Shown here: positions 49,501 to 61,077 of the stretch, piece by piece
Position numbering within the stretch: position 1 is the first letter of the stretch
Layout: each line of letters begins with the position of its first letter
Source: Liolophura sinensis
Lineage: Eukaryota > Mollusca > Polyplacophora > Chitonida > Chitonidae
NCBI RefSeq assembly: GCF_032854445.1
Contig: NC_088300.1
Coordinates: forward strand, 61,230,984-61,294,983
Direction of reading: 5' to 3'
Length of the DNA stretch: 64,000 nucleotides
Notes under the pieces: model-generated
What the model was told of the DNA's origin: nothing
Seen by the model: the letters and a program-made list of their open reading frames with translations, nothing else
The model's database searches: none
Program-made: the position numbers and the translations under genes

Positions 49501-52500
49501 TTTGGCAAGTTAATGATGAACAGCATTTTCAGAAAATCAAACTATAAATCTTCAACCTTTTTGACCTACAAAGTACATTTCTCAGTGGCGTTTATGCATA
49601 CAATTATTACGAAAATGACACCGAAAATGATGCATTGGTGTCAATGAAGGCATAAGCTTCATAAAACTATGCAATTTATTTTTTTTACACCCCATAGTTC
49701 TCTCAGAATGTTTCACCATATTGATGGCAGTGATGGTTGAAAAGGTTGATGTTTGAATTAGGATAGCATGTACATGCATGTGGTACCAAAGCAAATGTCC
49801 CAATGGTACCACAAGTCTACCATTTGCAATTTGATTTAAAAAGGCTCTACCAGATATCAGTGGGAAAAAATCAATATTCGTTAATTAAGTGAACTTTTCT
49901 GTGTTTATTAGGAATAGCTCAAATTGTTACGTTTTCAATAAAATGAAGACTCTTACCTTTATTATTTACAGTGTTAGAATTCTAAAGTTTGAAAAATTTG
50001 TCATACGAAATGATTTATACATTTTTGGAGCTTTATTACCCATTCTGAATGGCAACACTGGCACAGACTCTAAAAAAAAAAGCAACCATTCAACTGGATT
50101 TCCACTGATCAATTTTTGGCAAAAATTGCCAGTATATCCTTTAAAACATGGCCAGCAAAATCAGTGTGTTTAAGGCCACTTTCCAGTGAAGGAGAGAACA
50201 AATACCATGGCTACAACAACATGATTTTAAGTTCCCATTGTTTGTCAAACTTCTAATACAAAACTTACCGTAGAACTGAAATAAATATTTCATATCCCAG
50301 TGACAAAACACCCAACCACATGGTATAAGGCATGATAAACTTCAGCCATTCAGTAAACTTCTGGTAGTCAAACTCTGCACAACAGAAACAAACATGACAA
50401 CACAATGTGTCGGCTAGTACTGCTGAATGTAACGCAAAATCATTGCAGAGACAATGTCGAACTATTGCATAGTTACAACTATCACTGGAATGTACAGTAA
50501 AGAAAAATACATAAACAAGTTCATATAATGTGCAAATGTGCGGTCAGTCAGTTTTCGGGGCAGTGTAAAGACTGAACTTCACAATTAGCATTATTTTACT
50601 GTATGTACATATATGAAGGAAACCAGACATGACCACACATGCCTTTCCCCTACTCCATGTACTGAACATTCTCCTGCCAGGTGTGCATTAGCTGCGCAAA
50701 AGCATTAGGTTTATTTATTTATTTCATTGGTGTTTTACGTTGTACTCAAGAATATTTCACTTATATGATGGCAGCCAGCATTATGGTGGGTGGAAACTGG
50801 GCAGAGCCTGGGGAAACCCACGACCATCCGACCATGCTGGAAGACCTTCCCACATACGGCTGGAGAGGAAGCCAGTATGAGCTGGACTTGAACTCACAGT
50901 GACCGCATTGGTGAGATACTCTTGGGTCATTACGCTGCGCTAGCGCACTAACCAACTGAGTCACAGAGGCCCCTAAAAGCATTAGATAGGTACTACTGAA
51001 GGACCACAAGAATCTGGATCCAACCCACAAGTCTCTGCTGACTTCAATGAAAGAAATATCTAATTTTATCCTTTACATGAAGCACTTGCAGTTTCTCTTT
51101 TTTTTTAAAATTGTTTGTTGAATTATGGAAGGCCAATAATGCAACAGTCTTTATAGAAAGCGGTGGTGAATTGGCACAGAATAATTTATCAAAAATTTAG
51201 AATGCCACTCTCTAAATGTGAACCTAACAAGAGATATTGAAACTCACGGATATTGGACTGAATGGTGTAATCCTTCTCAAAGTGGAGCCCAAACAGTTTT
51301 ACAAGGAAAAACCCGGAGAAGGCAAACACGGCCAAGGGGAAGACCACATTAGAGATGATACGCAGAATGGTCCAGATCAAGGATCTCTTAGTCTTAGCAC
51401 CTGAAATTAAAACAGTCTAATACATCAAAATGCATCAAATTGATTTCAAAGTTAATGTCACGGTGGTGGACAGGAAGTAGCCTCTGACAGCTTTACGTAG
51501 GACCACATATTAAAGTGGCCCCATGAGTGCTGCTTATTTCCACCAAGAGCCTGAAAAAAGCTGAGAAGTGGGGAGTCCACTAATATGCTGTCATGTACTG
51601 AACTAACATGTCATATGTCCTGGTGATTTGATGACAAACATCTTTACTACTTCGCACTATTGATATGTTTTGAATGCCTAACTAACAAACATATCTTTTC
51701 AACAAATGATCAACATGGGAATTAGGCAATGGTATAGCAACATAACTGTGTACACAGGTTATAATATCAAAACACTATACCACACGGTATAGTCAAAATC
51801 TTCCACAGTATTACAATGAACACACGGACACATCTGATTTATTGTCTTCTTCTAGTCTTTATTCAGACATTTCATTTTATTTTCGGAGGGCTTGATTGAT
51901 TTACTTTTACAGATAAATATAAAACATGCATATGAGCATTCACTTCTGAACAAATACATTGGCACCACAAGAGTAGTGTCGCGTTTCAATTTGTGTTGGA
52001 ATATTTGATTTATTTGATTGGTGTTTTACGCCGTACTCGTGGAATATTTGATATATTGCAATTCTTTCACATGTTTGCAAGGTGTTAATTCAAGCATATG
52101 CTGAAGGCATTTGTCTGTGTAGACTGATAAAATTATACTTTTTTGAAGCCCTGAAATGGGCCAATCCAACTAATGTGGCTTTGTCTCCACGATCTAATTG
52201 TACATAAATTAAAATTGCATAAATGTTGAGATATTAGGGCAGCGGTGTCCCCTTACTAAAACAAAAAATAACCGTGCCTTTACTAAACACAATAGCAATG
52301 CCAGAACAATGCAACATGTAGTGTTAAATGGCCAATTAAATCTGATTGGTTGGCTAGTTCTATTGTCCACCAGCCCACTTAAAATAACGACAGCGTACTG
52401 TGGATCAGGTGACGAAGAGATAACATGCATTGTTTGCTCTTAAGTAAGCTTTTGGTGGCTCTTGATTACCCTTCACTGGTTGTCTATGGGGAGATCCCCA

Positions 52501-54142
52501 TACATTAAAGGTACGAAGAACTGATCCATGTGATAACAATCTTACTCCGTTTACCAACACCCACATATAAAAAGCAGGGAGCAATCTGTGATATATAGGT
52601 TTCATAGCTGTTCCCAATAGTTGAGGAACATGTACAGTAAGGTTTCAGTCACAGCAGAGAATTGTATGTTAATGTGTAGGACGATTAGTTTGAATGTTTG
52701 CACTTACTGTAATTCTTCAACCTTTTCACATGTTCGCAAGGTGTTTATTCATATTCTGATTGCATTATACTGTGCCGACTGATAAAAAATATACTTTTTG
52801 TGAAGCCCTGAAAATGGCCAATCCAGCTAATGTAGTTTTGTCATCAAAATCAAATTTAAAGTATGCATAAATTTTACTGATGGTCTGTCAAATGTGAAAA
52901 GGTTGAAGAGTTAGGGTCCCTCTTTAATGGTTGTGAGCAGAAGACTTCAATTCAAATGAAGAAGGACACTCAAAAAAATGGAAAATACATGGCATTTCTG
53001 ACAGATTTCTTCGCTTAAAAGGACAAGGTACCGGTAATGCATTGAAACCGTCTCTGGTTAATGGATACAATGTAAGTCAATGTCAATGGATTCTTAATCC
53101 TGTTCATAAACAAGGGTCCTTGACATCTTCTTTACATGGACTCAGTAGTCAGAGGTCCCCAGTTGTCCACAGCTAGAATCACTGTCATAATGAAGACTTA
53201 CGATTACTGGGCAGCTTGACCCAATTGTGGCATCCCAGTAGTCACCCGGGGGCTGTTTGTCAAAGGTGTTGTAACGTTATGCAGGTTGTAAATACCAAGG
53301 CCGCTTTTGCCGTCAGTATGCGATGTCATGGTGACTAGGCCAGCGTAACGTTACGACCCCTTTGAGAAACAGCCCCGCTGTGTACTGTTGTATCTTGACA
53401 TTTCCCACTTTTTTGGTTCTTTTTATCTCCTGTTGTTCCTAACTTCTGATGAATATAATGCAGCATCACAGGTGAGCATAATGCAGCAGCATCACAGGTG
53501 AGCATAATGCAGCAGCATCACAGGTGAGCATAATGCAGCAGCATCACAGGTGAGCATAATGCAGCATCACAGGTGAGCATAATGCAACATCACAGTTGAG
53601 CATAATGCAGCAGCATCACAGGTGAGCATACTGGATATCCATTTCAGCAGAAGTTAAGGTGATTTTATATTTCAAATTTTTCACTTTTCACCTTCACTTT
53701 CACTCATGATTAATGTCTCAAATTTTTTAACACAATAAGCCCAAACATAATTTCAGGGGTCTTGTGAGTTCATGCAAATATAAGCAAGACCAGGTGGGGC
53801 TCTAGCAAACTAATCTAGGTAAAAGGTGTTTTTAGGAGATTTGCAAGAGCCACCAGCCCTGTCTAGTGTAAATCTGAGTGAACTCCCAAGACTTGTGAAA
53901 TGCCGACTGAGATTATAAGATGTTGCTCTGAAGAGCAAACAATACAGGTCTAACAAACCCATTACAGTCACTTTGATACACTAATCATGGGATGTCTGTC
54001 AGCAAAAATATTGTAGTGTCTTACCACTAGCCTTCTTGCGGAAGAAGAGCTCATCATCCAGCAAAGAAAAACACAGGACAATGGTGAGCAAGTTGAAGAA
54101 GTTGTAGTTCCCTGTTATCATGATAAGAACTTGGAGTAACAC
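40585..54142 (-). CDS. LMF2: Lipase maturation factor (LMF2-like), C-terminal part, 5' exons not found
   Basis: ER membrane protein that, in studied relatives, assists folding of dimeric lipases such as lipoprotein lipase; that role belongs best to LMF1. Exons, 5' to 3': 54025-54142, 51248-51400, 50269-50374, 49089-49188, then either 46202-46317 (A) or 44358-44473 (B), 43367-43491, 42486-42705, 41034-41145, 40585-40734. Phases agree and the stop is TAA at 40585-40587. About 399 aa are visible. Diagnostic motifs are [48 protein letters not shown] and [18 protein letters not shown]. Hydrophobic segments occur in the first four exons, and a last one ([18 protein letters not shown]) lies near the C-terminus. 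The first exon seen starts in phase 0 where the human protein is near residue 290, so about 280 residues are missing and probably lie beyond the window. LMF2 rather than LMF1 is favoured by overall resemblance only. Confidence 0.92.
41220..41830. repeat. Satellite-like dispersed repeat D, copy 1
   Basis: About three internal units of about 180-200 bp, each with TCAGGAATTCAGTAATTTAC, ATCCAATCAA-GATGGAAT, TGTGCTCTACATGTGTACAA, CTCAATACATACAGTACTTT and a GATACCACCC block. It ends in a separate tail ACTCAGAGTATGACGTAAGC, TTTATACAGGCGAAG. It lies in the LMF intron upstream of the exon at 41145. The same structure recurs at 54360-54815. Confidence 0.7.
41862..42190 (-). mobile_element. SINE family 1, head-truncated
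   Basis: Tail GTGAGTGAGTGCGAGTGAGT on the plus strand, body TCATATGACGACAAAGGAAT and AGCCATTACACTGATACGGG, ending at CTGGATCTACTG without the tRNA A-box. Intronic in LMF. Confidence 0.8.
42242..42344. mobile_element. Small MITE-like element, 103 bp
   Basis: Left end GGGTCCAGTTTCAC and right end GTGAAATTGGGCC are inverted copies with few mismatches. Non-coding interior. It lies directly beside the truncated SINE in an LMF intron. Confidence 0.5.
42782..42893 (-). repeat. tRNA-like SINE head
   Basis: The minus strand reads TCTGGGTAGCTCAGTTGGTA then GAGCAGTGGGGCTAGGCACC, a perfect A-box. The B-box position (GTGAGTTTGAGGTGT) is degenerate. Best read as a tRNA-derived repeat head, not a tRNA gene. 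Confidence 0.5.
44358..44473 (-). CDS. LMF2: LMF exon B (alternative copy of exon A)
   Basis: Also exactly 116 nt with the same phases (0 in, 2 out). It encodes [16 protein letters not shown] and ends [13 protein letters not shown] plus GT, giving GLFRVMTGVGG after splicing to 43491. It shares V1, E7, R19, H22 and YGLFR (34-38) with exon A. Including both or neither exon would shift the frame, so the two should be alternatives. Donor GTAAGA and acceptor TTTAG are both acceptable. Confidence 0.85.
45015..46020. repeat. 48-bp minisatellite between LMF exons B and A
   Basis: About 21 copies of a 48-bp unit (GATGGTTGGAAGGACGGAGG, AATGGGTGGATAGACAGGTG, GACGTACA). Since 48 is divisible by 3 and the unit lacks stops in several frames, artefactual open frames of up to 374 codons appear on both strands. 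The array lies wholly inside the intron separating the two alternative LMF exons, ending about 180 bp from exon A. Confidence 0.93.
46202..46317 (-). CDS. LMF2: LMF exon A (one of a mutually exclusive pair)
   Basis: Length 116 nt, acceptor phase 0, donor phase 2. It encodes [16 protein letters not shown] and ends [12 protein letters not shown] plus AG. Joined to 43491 it gives GLFRRMTGVGG, identical in pattern to vertebrate LMF2 (YGLFRRMTG). The preceding exon ends ISL, so the junction reads ISLVPHAG, like ISLVPYSY in the vertebrate protein. This looks like the ancestral version. Confidence 0.88.
46472..46670. repeat. Dispersed repeat, copy 2 of a pair
   Basis: Partner of 12408-12600: GACCTAGAATATCCCCCATG, CTGTTGATCCTAGAAAGGAG, GTCTGTTTGGAAGGTAAGA and GGACTACATTTTAG in the same order. 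Confidence 0.5.
47073..47641. repeat. Direct-repeat pair with a perfect 14-bp palindrome
   Basis: CCACCCAGACTATCCAACAT at 47073 and CCATCCAGACTACTCAACTT at about 47571 are direct copies about 498 bp apart, each followed by GCTGACTC. The right copy runs into CATGTATGCTAATA TT TATTAGCATACATG (47612-47641), a perfect inverted repeat with a 2-base spacer. Intronic in LMF; family unknown. Confidence 0.5.
49544..49757. mobile_element. MITE family B copy
   Basis: Inverted ends TAAATCTTCAACCTTTTTGA and GGTTGAAAAGGTTGATGTTT. The interior (ACGAAAATGACACCGAAAAT, AAGCTTCATAAAACT, ACCCCATAGTTCTCTCAGAA) matches 61145-61347 in order. Non-coding. Confidence 0.65.
50709..50977 (-). mobile_element. SINE family 2, most complete copy
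   Basis: The minus-strand head reads GGGGCCTCTGTGACTCAGTT then GGTTAGTGCGCTAGCGCAGC, a tRNA A-box, with B-box GTGAGTTCAAGTCCAGC. The body has GGCAGCCAGCATTATGGTGG and CTCAAGAATATTTCACTTAT, and ends in TTTATTTATTT (an A/T-rich tail). It is the reference copy for this window and lies in an LMF intron. Confidence 0.85.
52006..52205. repeat. SINE family 2 end plus decayed MITE family A
   Basis: TTTATTTGATTGGTGTTTTA and CGCCGTACTCGTGGAATATT (52006-52048) are a SINE family 2 tail-side fragment. It is followed by a MITE A body: TTCTTTCACATGTTTGCAAG, ACTTTTTTGAAGCCCTGAAA. Confidence 0.6.
52710..52913. mobile_element. MITE family A, intact copy, 204 bp
   Basis: Inverted ends TAATTCTTCAACCTTTTCAC and GTGAAAAGGTTGAAGAGTTA match over about 23 bases with one or two differences. 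TA at both borders fits a Tc1/mariner-type target site. The interior (GATAAAAAATATACTTTTTG, TGAAGCCCTGAAAATGGCCA) recurs in decayed form at 18518, 18750 and 52055-52205. Confidence 0.75.
53248..53376. mobile_element. MITE with long inverted termini, about 128 bp
   Basis: Left GGGGCTGTTTGTCAAAGGTG then TTGTAACGTTA; right TAACGTTACGACCCCTTTGA then GAAACAGCCCC. The arms match over about 33 bases with few mismatches, leaving an interior of about 60 bp. This is the best preserved inverted-repeat element in the window. Intronic in LMF. Confidence 0.75.
53453..53632. repeat. 23-26-bp tandem repeat carrying splice-donor words
   Basis: Seven copies of AATGCAGCAGCATCACAGGT GAGCAT, some lacking one CAG. 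Each copy contains CACAG|GTGAGC, a near-consensus 5' splice site on the plus strand, antisense to LMF. Confidence 0.85.
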
Positions 54143-54359
54143 CTGAAAAATACAATGACACAATGTCAAAGAGCATGTTACAAGTAGACGTTATTGCTCA
54201 CCGGTAAATGTAACAACCTGGTATAGCACCTGAAGACAACACAACAATAGTAAGTCAACCAAGATATTTGTTCCTTGCCAGTTGAATTTGGTGCAGAGTT
54301 GGTAACTTAGAATTGGTAGTAAGGCTACAAAAGAGCTCGCATGCAGGAGACACATGAAT

Positions 54360-54815
54360 GCAAAACTTCAGCTCTATGCATAAAGAACTGAAATTGTGAA
54401 TTTGGTAATTTACATTAATTAATTTGCTCAGAAAATGTCAGTAACAGAACATCCCCCGTGCGTAATTGTGCTTTGTATGCACATAAAACTTCAGGTCAAT
54501 ACATACAATATTTTTTCAGATACCACCCATAACATTTTGTTTAACTTTGATTCTTATACATAACACAGCAAGTCAGGAATTCAGTAATTTACAGTACTTA
54601 ATATGCATACATCCAATCAACGATGGAATTTTCCCCTTGTGTTATTGTGCTCTACATGTGTACAATCCCTGAGCTCAATACCTGCAGTACTTTTTAAGAT
54701 ACCTCCCATAACATCTTGTTTAACACTGCTTTCTCTATTACTGGATGCAGACACCGATGTTCAGGGTACGACATGAGCTACACCTGCCCTTTATACAGGC
54801 TAGCTACAATACCAT
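54360..54815. repeat. Satellite-like dispersed repeat D, copy 2
   Basis: Shares with 41220-41830 the blocks AATTTGGTAATTTAC, CTTCAGGTCAATACATACAA, GTCAGGAATTCAGTAATTTA, TTGTGCTCTACATGTGTACA and the tail CTTTCTCTATTACTGGATGC, GGGTACGACATGAGCTACAC, CTTTATACAGGC. Two main internal units are seen here. Confidence 0.7.
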
Positions 54816-55315
54816 AATAACAGTGCTAAATATTAGATCCCTGACATATCATACAAAACAAGATCAGAGAGTCATTGATGTTCATGAGTTTATTTATACT
54901 CCATGCACCTCGTATTTATATGTCTGTCTGTCCCTCAGCAACTCCACAGAAAAAAAGTTAGACAGGAATTTGGATGAAATTTTGAGCACAGGTACAGGGC
55001 TAAGGACCGATGCATTTAATTCTGGTAGTGATCTACTTTGGAATTCCGACCCAGGAATGTTTTAAGTCCTCACCACAGACATATACGACGGACACACACA
55101 CTACTGTCCCTATGTCTGTAGTGAGGGAATTTGTACATTTAGCTGTGATGAAGTTTCTCTAACATCTCTTACTTGAATAGTGTTTAAACATGTAGCTGTG
55201 CACTAGAACTTTCACTGATACAACAGTGGTGCGTTTTTATGGACTGGCAGAAGAAACACAGCTCTTCAGCACTCAGGATAGAGGGCCTGGCCGACAGGCT
55301 GTGATAACAACATTT

Positions 55316-55438
55316 GTTTTTTATTTGACTGGTGTTTTACTTATACGAAGGCGCCCAGCATTATGATAGGAGGAAACCGGGGCCCAGGTGAAATCCACGA
55401 CCATCCGCAGGTTGCTGGCAGACCTTTCCAATTACGGG
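55316..55438 (-). mobile_element. SINE family 2 fragment
   Basis: TTTTATTTGACTGGTGTTTT, GGCGCCCAGCATTATGATAG, CCACGACCATCCGCAGGTTG, CTGGCAGACCTTTCC. Head missing, with a small internal deletion of the TACTCAAGAATATTTCA block. Confidence 0.65.
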
Positions 55439-56543
55439 TAAGAACAACACTGACAGAATTTTTCAACATTTCCACACTTTACACTAAACATAATCTGCAC
55501 ACTATGTTACGTATTAAAACTCATCCAAAGTTAATCAGGATCAAAACCATCTCTTTGTACCTGAACAAAATGGTTTCACTCAGTTTTAAAAAAAACATAC
55601 ATGTAAACACATATATATTAACACTGATATCTGATCATTCTGATTTATTGTTAATATTACAGCCACAGGTATGAAATGCCATTATTGATTCTATTAATTG
55701 GTACAAACAGTACATATAGTGTGTAATGATAGTATGAAAACTGATGTCCTAGCTCATTCCAATGGTGTGAATTACATGCTTGCCACCCCGAACCAATTAA
55801 CATGTACATATGACCACAGACATTATCACAGTCATTTCTTTCTTCATTTGCTTCACATGCCACATTTATATGGGCATTTAAAGCCTGACAAGACAAAGTG
55901 AAAGTAAAGAAACTGATCAGTGTCTGTGTGGTCATCTCCATTGGTTACTAATACACCTATTGTCCTTTTAGTAGTGGTACATCAAGTATCAGTTCTACTA
56001 TCCTTTGGGAAAAGAAATACATGGCTGAGTAAACATGAATAGGAAAAGCTATCAATCAGCGAGGCATGTTGTAGGCTTTGACGGAGGTTTCTGCTGGGCT
56101 TTTACAAGGGTAAACAAGAATTCTTGGCCATTGATCGAGTGTCAACCAATTACTTCCCTTGACCAAGGCTACTGTCAGTGGATCTCAATGACTTCAATGT
56201 GTATGCATTTTCAGTTTGCTATACCCTGGGCTTCTCCAGGCGAGGTGTACATGGCTTAGGCTCAAAGGTAAGAAAATTAACTGCAAATTTATATGGTATA
56301 CTTTTTTATGCTAGTTTAAGTGGTGTATAAAAACAAAATTAAAATTTTATTTTACAGATGTGACATGATGAAAATAAATAGATACAAAACGAATGGAATA
56401 TTCCTGACAGATTTCCTATAACACAAGTTCCAGACAGCTGGAATGCTTCTCAAAATGTGCGAGTTAGAGGCGGAGCAAGCCTGTTTATGTTTTCTACCTT
56501 CAGCTGCCTAAATGTACAACCGTAGTTTACAAAAACTGACACA

Positions 56544-56870
56544 TTTGAAATTCTTCATCATTTTTTGCATCTACAGATGTCTTCTAGCAGTAATCTTTTG
56601 CATGCCTCAAATCACAAGAAAATCTGATTTTCTAAACACATTAAAATGTTTGATAAACAAGTTAGTGAGTGGGCCTTTATTTATTCAATTCATATATAGT
56701 GCAAAATATTTGAAATTCTTCATCATTTTTTGCATCTACAGATGTCTTCTAGCAGTAATCTTTTGCACGCCTCAAATCACAAGAAAATCCGATTTTCTAA
56801 TCACATTAAAATTTTTGATGCTCAAGTAAGTGCTTGGGCCTTTATTTATTCAATTCATTTATAGTGCAAA
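56544..56870. repeat. 165-bp tandem duplication
   Basis: Copy 1 starts at 56544 and copy 2 at 56709, both TTTGAAATTCTTCATCATTT, with a few substitutions (GCATGCCTC against GCACGCCTC; AAATCTGA against AAATCCGA). Both end in GGGCCTTTATTTATTCAATT. Non-coding. Confidence 0.85.
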
Positions 56871-59800
56871 ATTCAAAAATGCTATCAGAAAAGATAAAAA
56901 AGATCTTGTATATTCTCAAACTATTAGAATTGACAGGAATTACTCTGTGTACATCATATACATACAACTTATATGAAAATTTAAACTTCAATCATGCAAA
57001 GGTGGGAGCTGGGGCAGCACTGCTGCCAGATCATCATCAGATTCGAACACAGCTGTCCTACATGCAACAAAGCGCACCTTTGCACCACACACATGTATGC
57101 TCTACACACCATACATGTGTACATATCATAAACTGTACACATTATGGGTCAAAATACAGCTGTCTCACAACAAATGCTTCTATATCACCTGTATTGCTCA
57201 TACACGCGTATCTTTCTGCATTCAGAGGCAAATGCGCATGTATGGCCTTAAACAGCGTACAATTGATCGGTACACAGTAACAGACCTATAGACCTGTGCC
57301 AGTCTCACCTTCCACAATGACAATTACATCAATTTTTATTTAATAAAATCATTTATATATATCAAAAATATCAAAAAAATTTTACTTTTGATGTTCAAAA
57401 TTTATCTGAATTTTAACTCATATGAACTTTTAATGGTCTTTCAAGCAAGAAACTCAAGCTTTTCAGCATGATTTTTTTTAACCTTGCTCCTAAATTACCA
57501 AGCACACTTGTGCCTAAATACTGAAATGGCAGACAAGTTATTTTTGAAGAAGAATAATAATATTGCTTAATAATCTAAAAGCCCAGTGAGTCAAGTTGGG
57601 ATTATTTACTTCAGCTCTTACTATCGCCACCTATCATGCTTGTGATTGGGTGTCAAGGTGAACAGCTCCAGGAGGTAACTTTGTAAACACACTGTGTGGA
57701 CCCTGCCGTTGAATTGACCAATGAAATGTGTTTACCTTATCACTAATAAGAGGTGTTCTGACTTACACTCGCAACAGCAAGGCCATGCATACAAAAATCT
57801 TGTGTTAAAAACAAATTTATAGATATGTAAAGGTACTTTCAAAACTACACCATTCTTCTACCTACTGGCTTAAAATTTATTCTCTTAAAAGACATTGGTC
57901 AGTTATTACACAATGGGCTTCCAATAGAACTGACTGTTCACCAGAAGCTTTCATGTTTCAAGCTTGCTCCGAATTTCTTCTTTGTGTGTGATTCATGTTT
58001 ACCAAAAAATGCATTTAATAAACACTTTCACACTGCATTTTTGGTGTTTTTTTGTTTTTTTTTGCCATTTTTGGTCAAATATTAAAACATTTGTATGTAG
58101 TGGTAATACCAAGTAGGTAACATCATCTGACAGTGCTCTGTTTTGATACAACTAACCTCGATAAGAAACAAATGCTTTTGTGATTTAGCCTTTTGCTGAA
58201 CTGTTTACTTTAAAAGTCCTCAGACTTTTGACTTGAAGTAATTGGTGAGATTTCCTTGCCTTTCAGACATCCAAAACATGTTGAGATTCATGTCTAACTA
58301 AGCCTGCTGTGATAAACAATGGAGAATACCAAACCAAAAGTAAGTACCAATGTTCATGTTTGGGAATGGATGACGTAAATAAGCTGATTTTCTGATGGGG
58401 CATCCCTGGACAAAACAATAAAACAAGAGATTGACGTTGTGTGCACTCTTTTTTTTTATGTTTAAAAATGGAAACAGAACTATTTTTGGCACTGGACAGG
58501 TGTTATGTCTAAATCTAGACAATAACTTAAGTCTGGAAATGCCATGTCAGCTGTGGCTATGTGTTTAATACAGGAAGAGAGCTCTGAATCTACATTGTAT
58601 ACCATTCAGTACACACACACACAGCAACAATATTCATTACATGTAAGCATAATACAGTTTACTTGTCAGTTAATTATAGTGAGTATACATGCCTGTACAA
58701 TGTATAGCTATTGAATGGTGGGATGTGGGATGGTTAACCAATTATGTAATATCCGAACAGAAAACACATCAGGTGAATTCCGTACGTGAAAACAAATAGA
58801 GTGCATTAATGATAAGTGTTATTCATAATCCTGTTGGGGCTGAGAAGTAAAGTTTCCAGGACTCATTATTGTATTGGTGGAGCCAGAGACAATGTTGACC
58901 ATAGTAACAGGTCATATCTAAAAAGTCATGCCCCCACTCCCCTCCTCTCCTGCAGGCACGTAACTGACGCCATATAAAAACACAACCAGTTTAACCAGGT
59001 TGTCATGGCAACTAAACACCAAAACAAACAGCCCACAGACAGGGTGTTCTCAATCAGCAGTATGTTTAGCCACTTAGGTGTGGTTTGCTGTACATGTGGT
59101 GGCTCTCACCAACATGAGATAGAGATGGGGGTGTAATGGAATGTACTATTTCTACATGACTATAGTACAATTTACGCCTAAACCACAATTACTCACTAAA
59201 CATGCCACAGAAGTCTATGCCAGTCCCACTACGGCTTTAAAAAAAAAACATAACAAAAAACCTACAGTAGAAAAACTAAACAAAAATTTATTTGGCAAAT
59301 TTCAGAATACTGATTCCAATAGAATTTTACAATTTAGCATCAGGTTTTGACTGTTTTTCACCATTTTTTTAAATCAAATTTGATGGTATACTGATTCTAC
59401 AGGTTTTTCCCATTTGAAATTTGTTCCATGCTGTCAACAAGTCCACTTCTTGGCTATTTTTGTTTGGTTCAAAACATCCAGAATAGCAAGCTGAGTGTAC
59501 CAAAAAAAACCCAATGCATTTCGCATGTATAACAATGTTTTCTCGCAGTGTATATTTAAATTGTGGCACACTGTTGACAAATATCTGGTAACTATGACTC
59601 CTATCTACAGAAGCAAAACATCAGTACTCTACTATATTAGAGTTACCGATACTTAAAGTAGCATTTGGAAAACAACTTAGACATACCGAAAGTACCTGTA
59701 AGCAACTAGAAACAGCGCTAAACATCTTCATGATAAGAAATCATGACTGCAGTATCTGGGACGGCTTTATGGATGGGTAACAAATAAAACACCTTCCGTG

Positions 59801-61077
59801 CCCTGGGCTCTACAGGCATGTGCATGTTGACACAATCAGAATAGTGACATGCAGACAACAATGCCTGGCATCGCGCAGTGTCAGTGATCCCAACAGTTAC
59901 CACAGTCTGTGATGCGTTGTCAGTTCACGCAGTTTCTGCTAGTTTATCAAGTCTAAGAGAACCCACACAACATGCAGTTCGTTATTCCAAGGTTAATAGC
60001 TTAAAAGCTGCTCAGTGCTAAATAAGATGTACTGTTTCCAAGTACAGACACAATGAAATCTATATGTCAGTTTTTTTCAATGATAGCATGTAAATTTGTA
60101 ACTTTGTGGAGATTATTGATGGGAAATAAGAATTTCATACAAAATACAGATTCTCACAAAGCCATCACAAAAAAAATATGTATTCAAAACTTGAGTTAAT
60201 AACATGTCATTGAACTAAGTCTGTATATTAGCTACTTTTTACTTACAATACATTTATTTTTCAATAAAAATCAAGAGCAAATTTAAGAACCACATGTATG
60301 ATGCCATTTACGACATTTGCAATACATGACAATCCAAAAACATCTTTATACGAAAGCTTGGAATATATATAAATGTACTACCACAATATAAATAGATTTA
60401 GTATAAATATGTACACAATATAATATGTACACAACATATTTACTTGTTCAAATGCATGCATATGTATTGAATTCTGCAGCAATCAGAGTTTATGTATGAT
60501 AGATGCAAGTCCAACCCTATGCTTAGTACATGCACATTACAGTATATAGGGCTACAGACAGTCAATCAATAATGCATTCATTACCATTCACTGGCAATCA
60601 TTAGTGCATGAACAAGGCATTTAGCAGAGAGAGCTACTTCACCATAGTAATATCAATACATTCTTGTGGTAGTTTTACGATGGCCCTAAATCAAAAGCCA
60701 GTGGGGCATAGGGAATAACAACAGCAAGAAGTGGTAAACTATAGGTAGTGAACCATACATACTAGCACTGGCTTAGTCCTGCTGAACTAACACTAGATAT
60801 AAATCCACCTAAATCTGGCATTAATACTGGATTATAGGTGGGCTAAGTTGTAAAGCTTGACTGACAAAAGCTTAACACTGGTAAAGTGAGAGAATATTTA
60901 GGCTATGCCTGTGCATGTCTACAGCCAAGCCAGGTGACATTTGAACCTGGATACAGTGCTCATGTTGCCAGCCAGCTGAAAATAGCGAAACAGTTTAAGG
61001 GTCCTATTGACACCTAAGATTCATGTACGGTTATACACCTGTGGGTTAATGTGTGTGTGTATGTGGTGCATGTCAAG

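Larger units (their letters stand above)
54143..61077. other. Non-coding stretch between LMF exon and LRR gene
   Basis: No LMF 5' exon and no other gene recognised after reading both strands. Holds repeat D copy 2 (54360-54815), a SINE family 2 fragment (55316-55438) and a 165-bp tandem duplication (56544-56870). On current evidence it is LMF intron and/or the upstream region of the LRR gene. Confidence 0.5.

Noticed and set aside
56035-57280. Several 64-148-codon plus-strand ORFs
   Set aside because: Low-complexity or repeat-derived frames with no homology, no coding-like splice structure and no codon pattern. Part lies in a 165-bp duplication.
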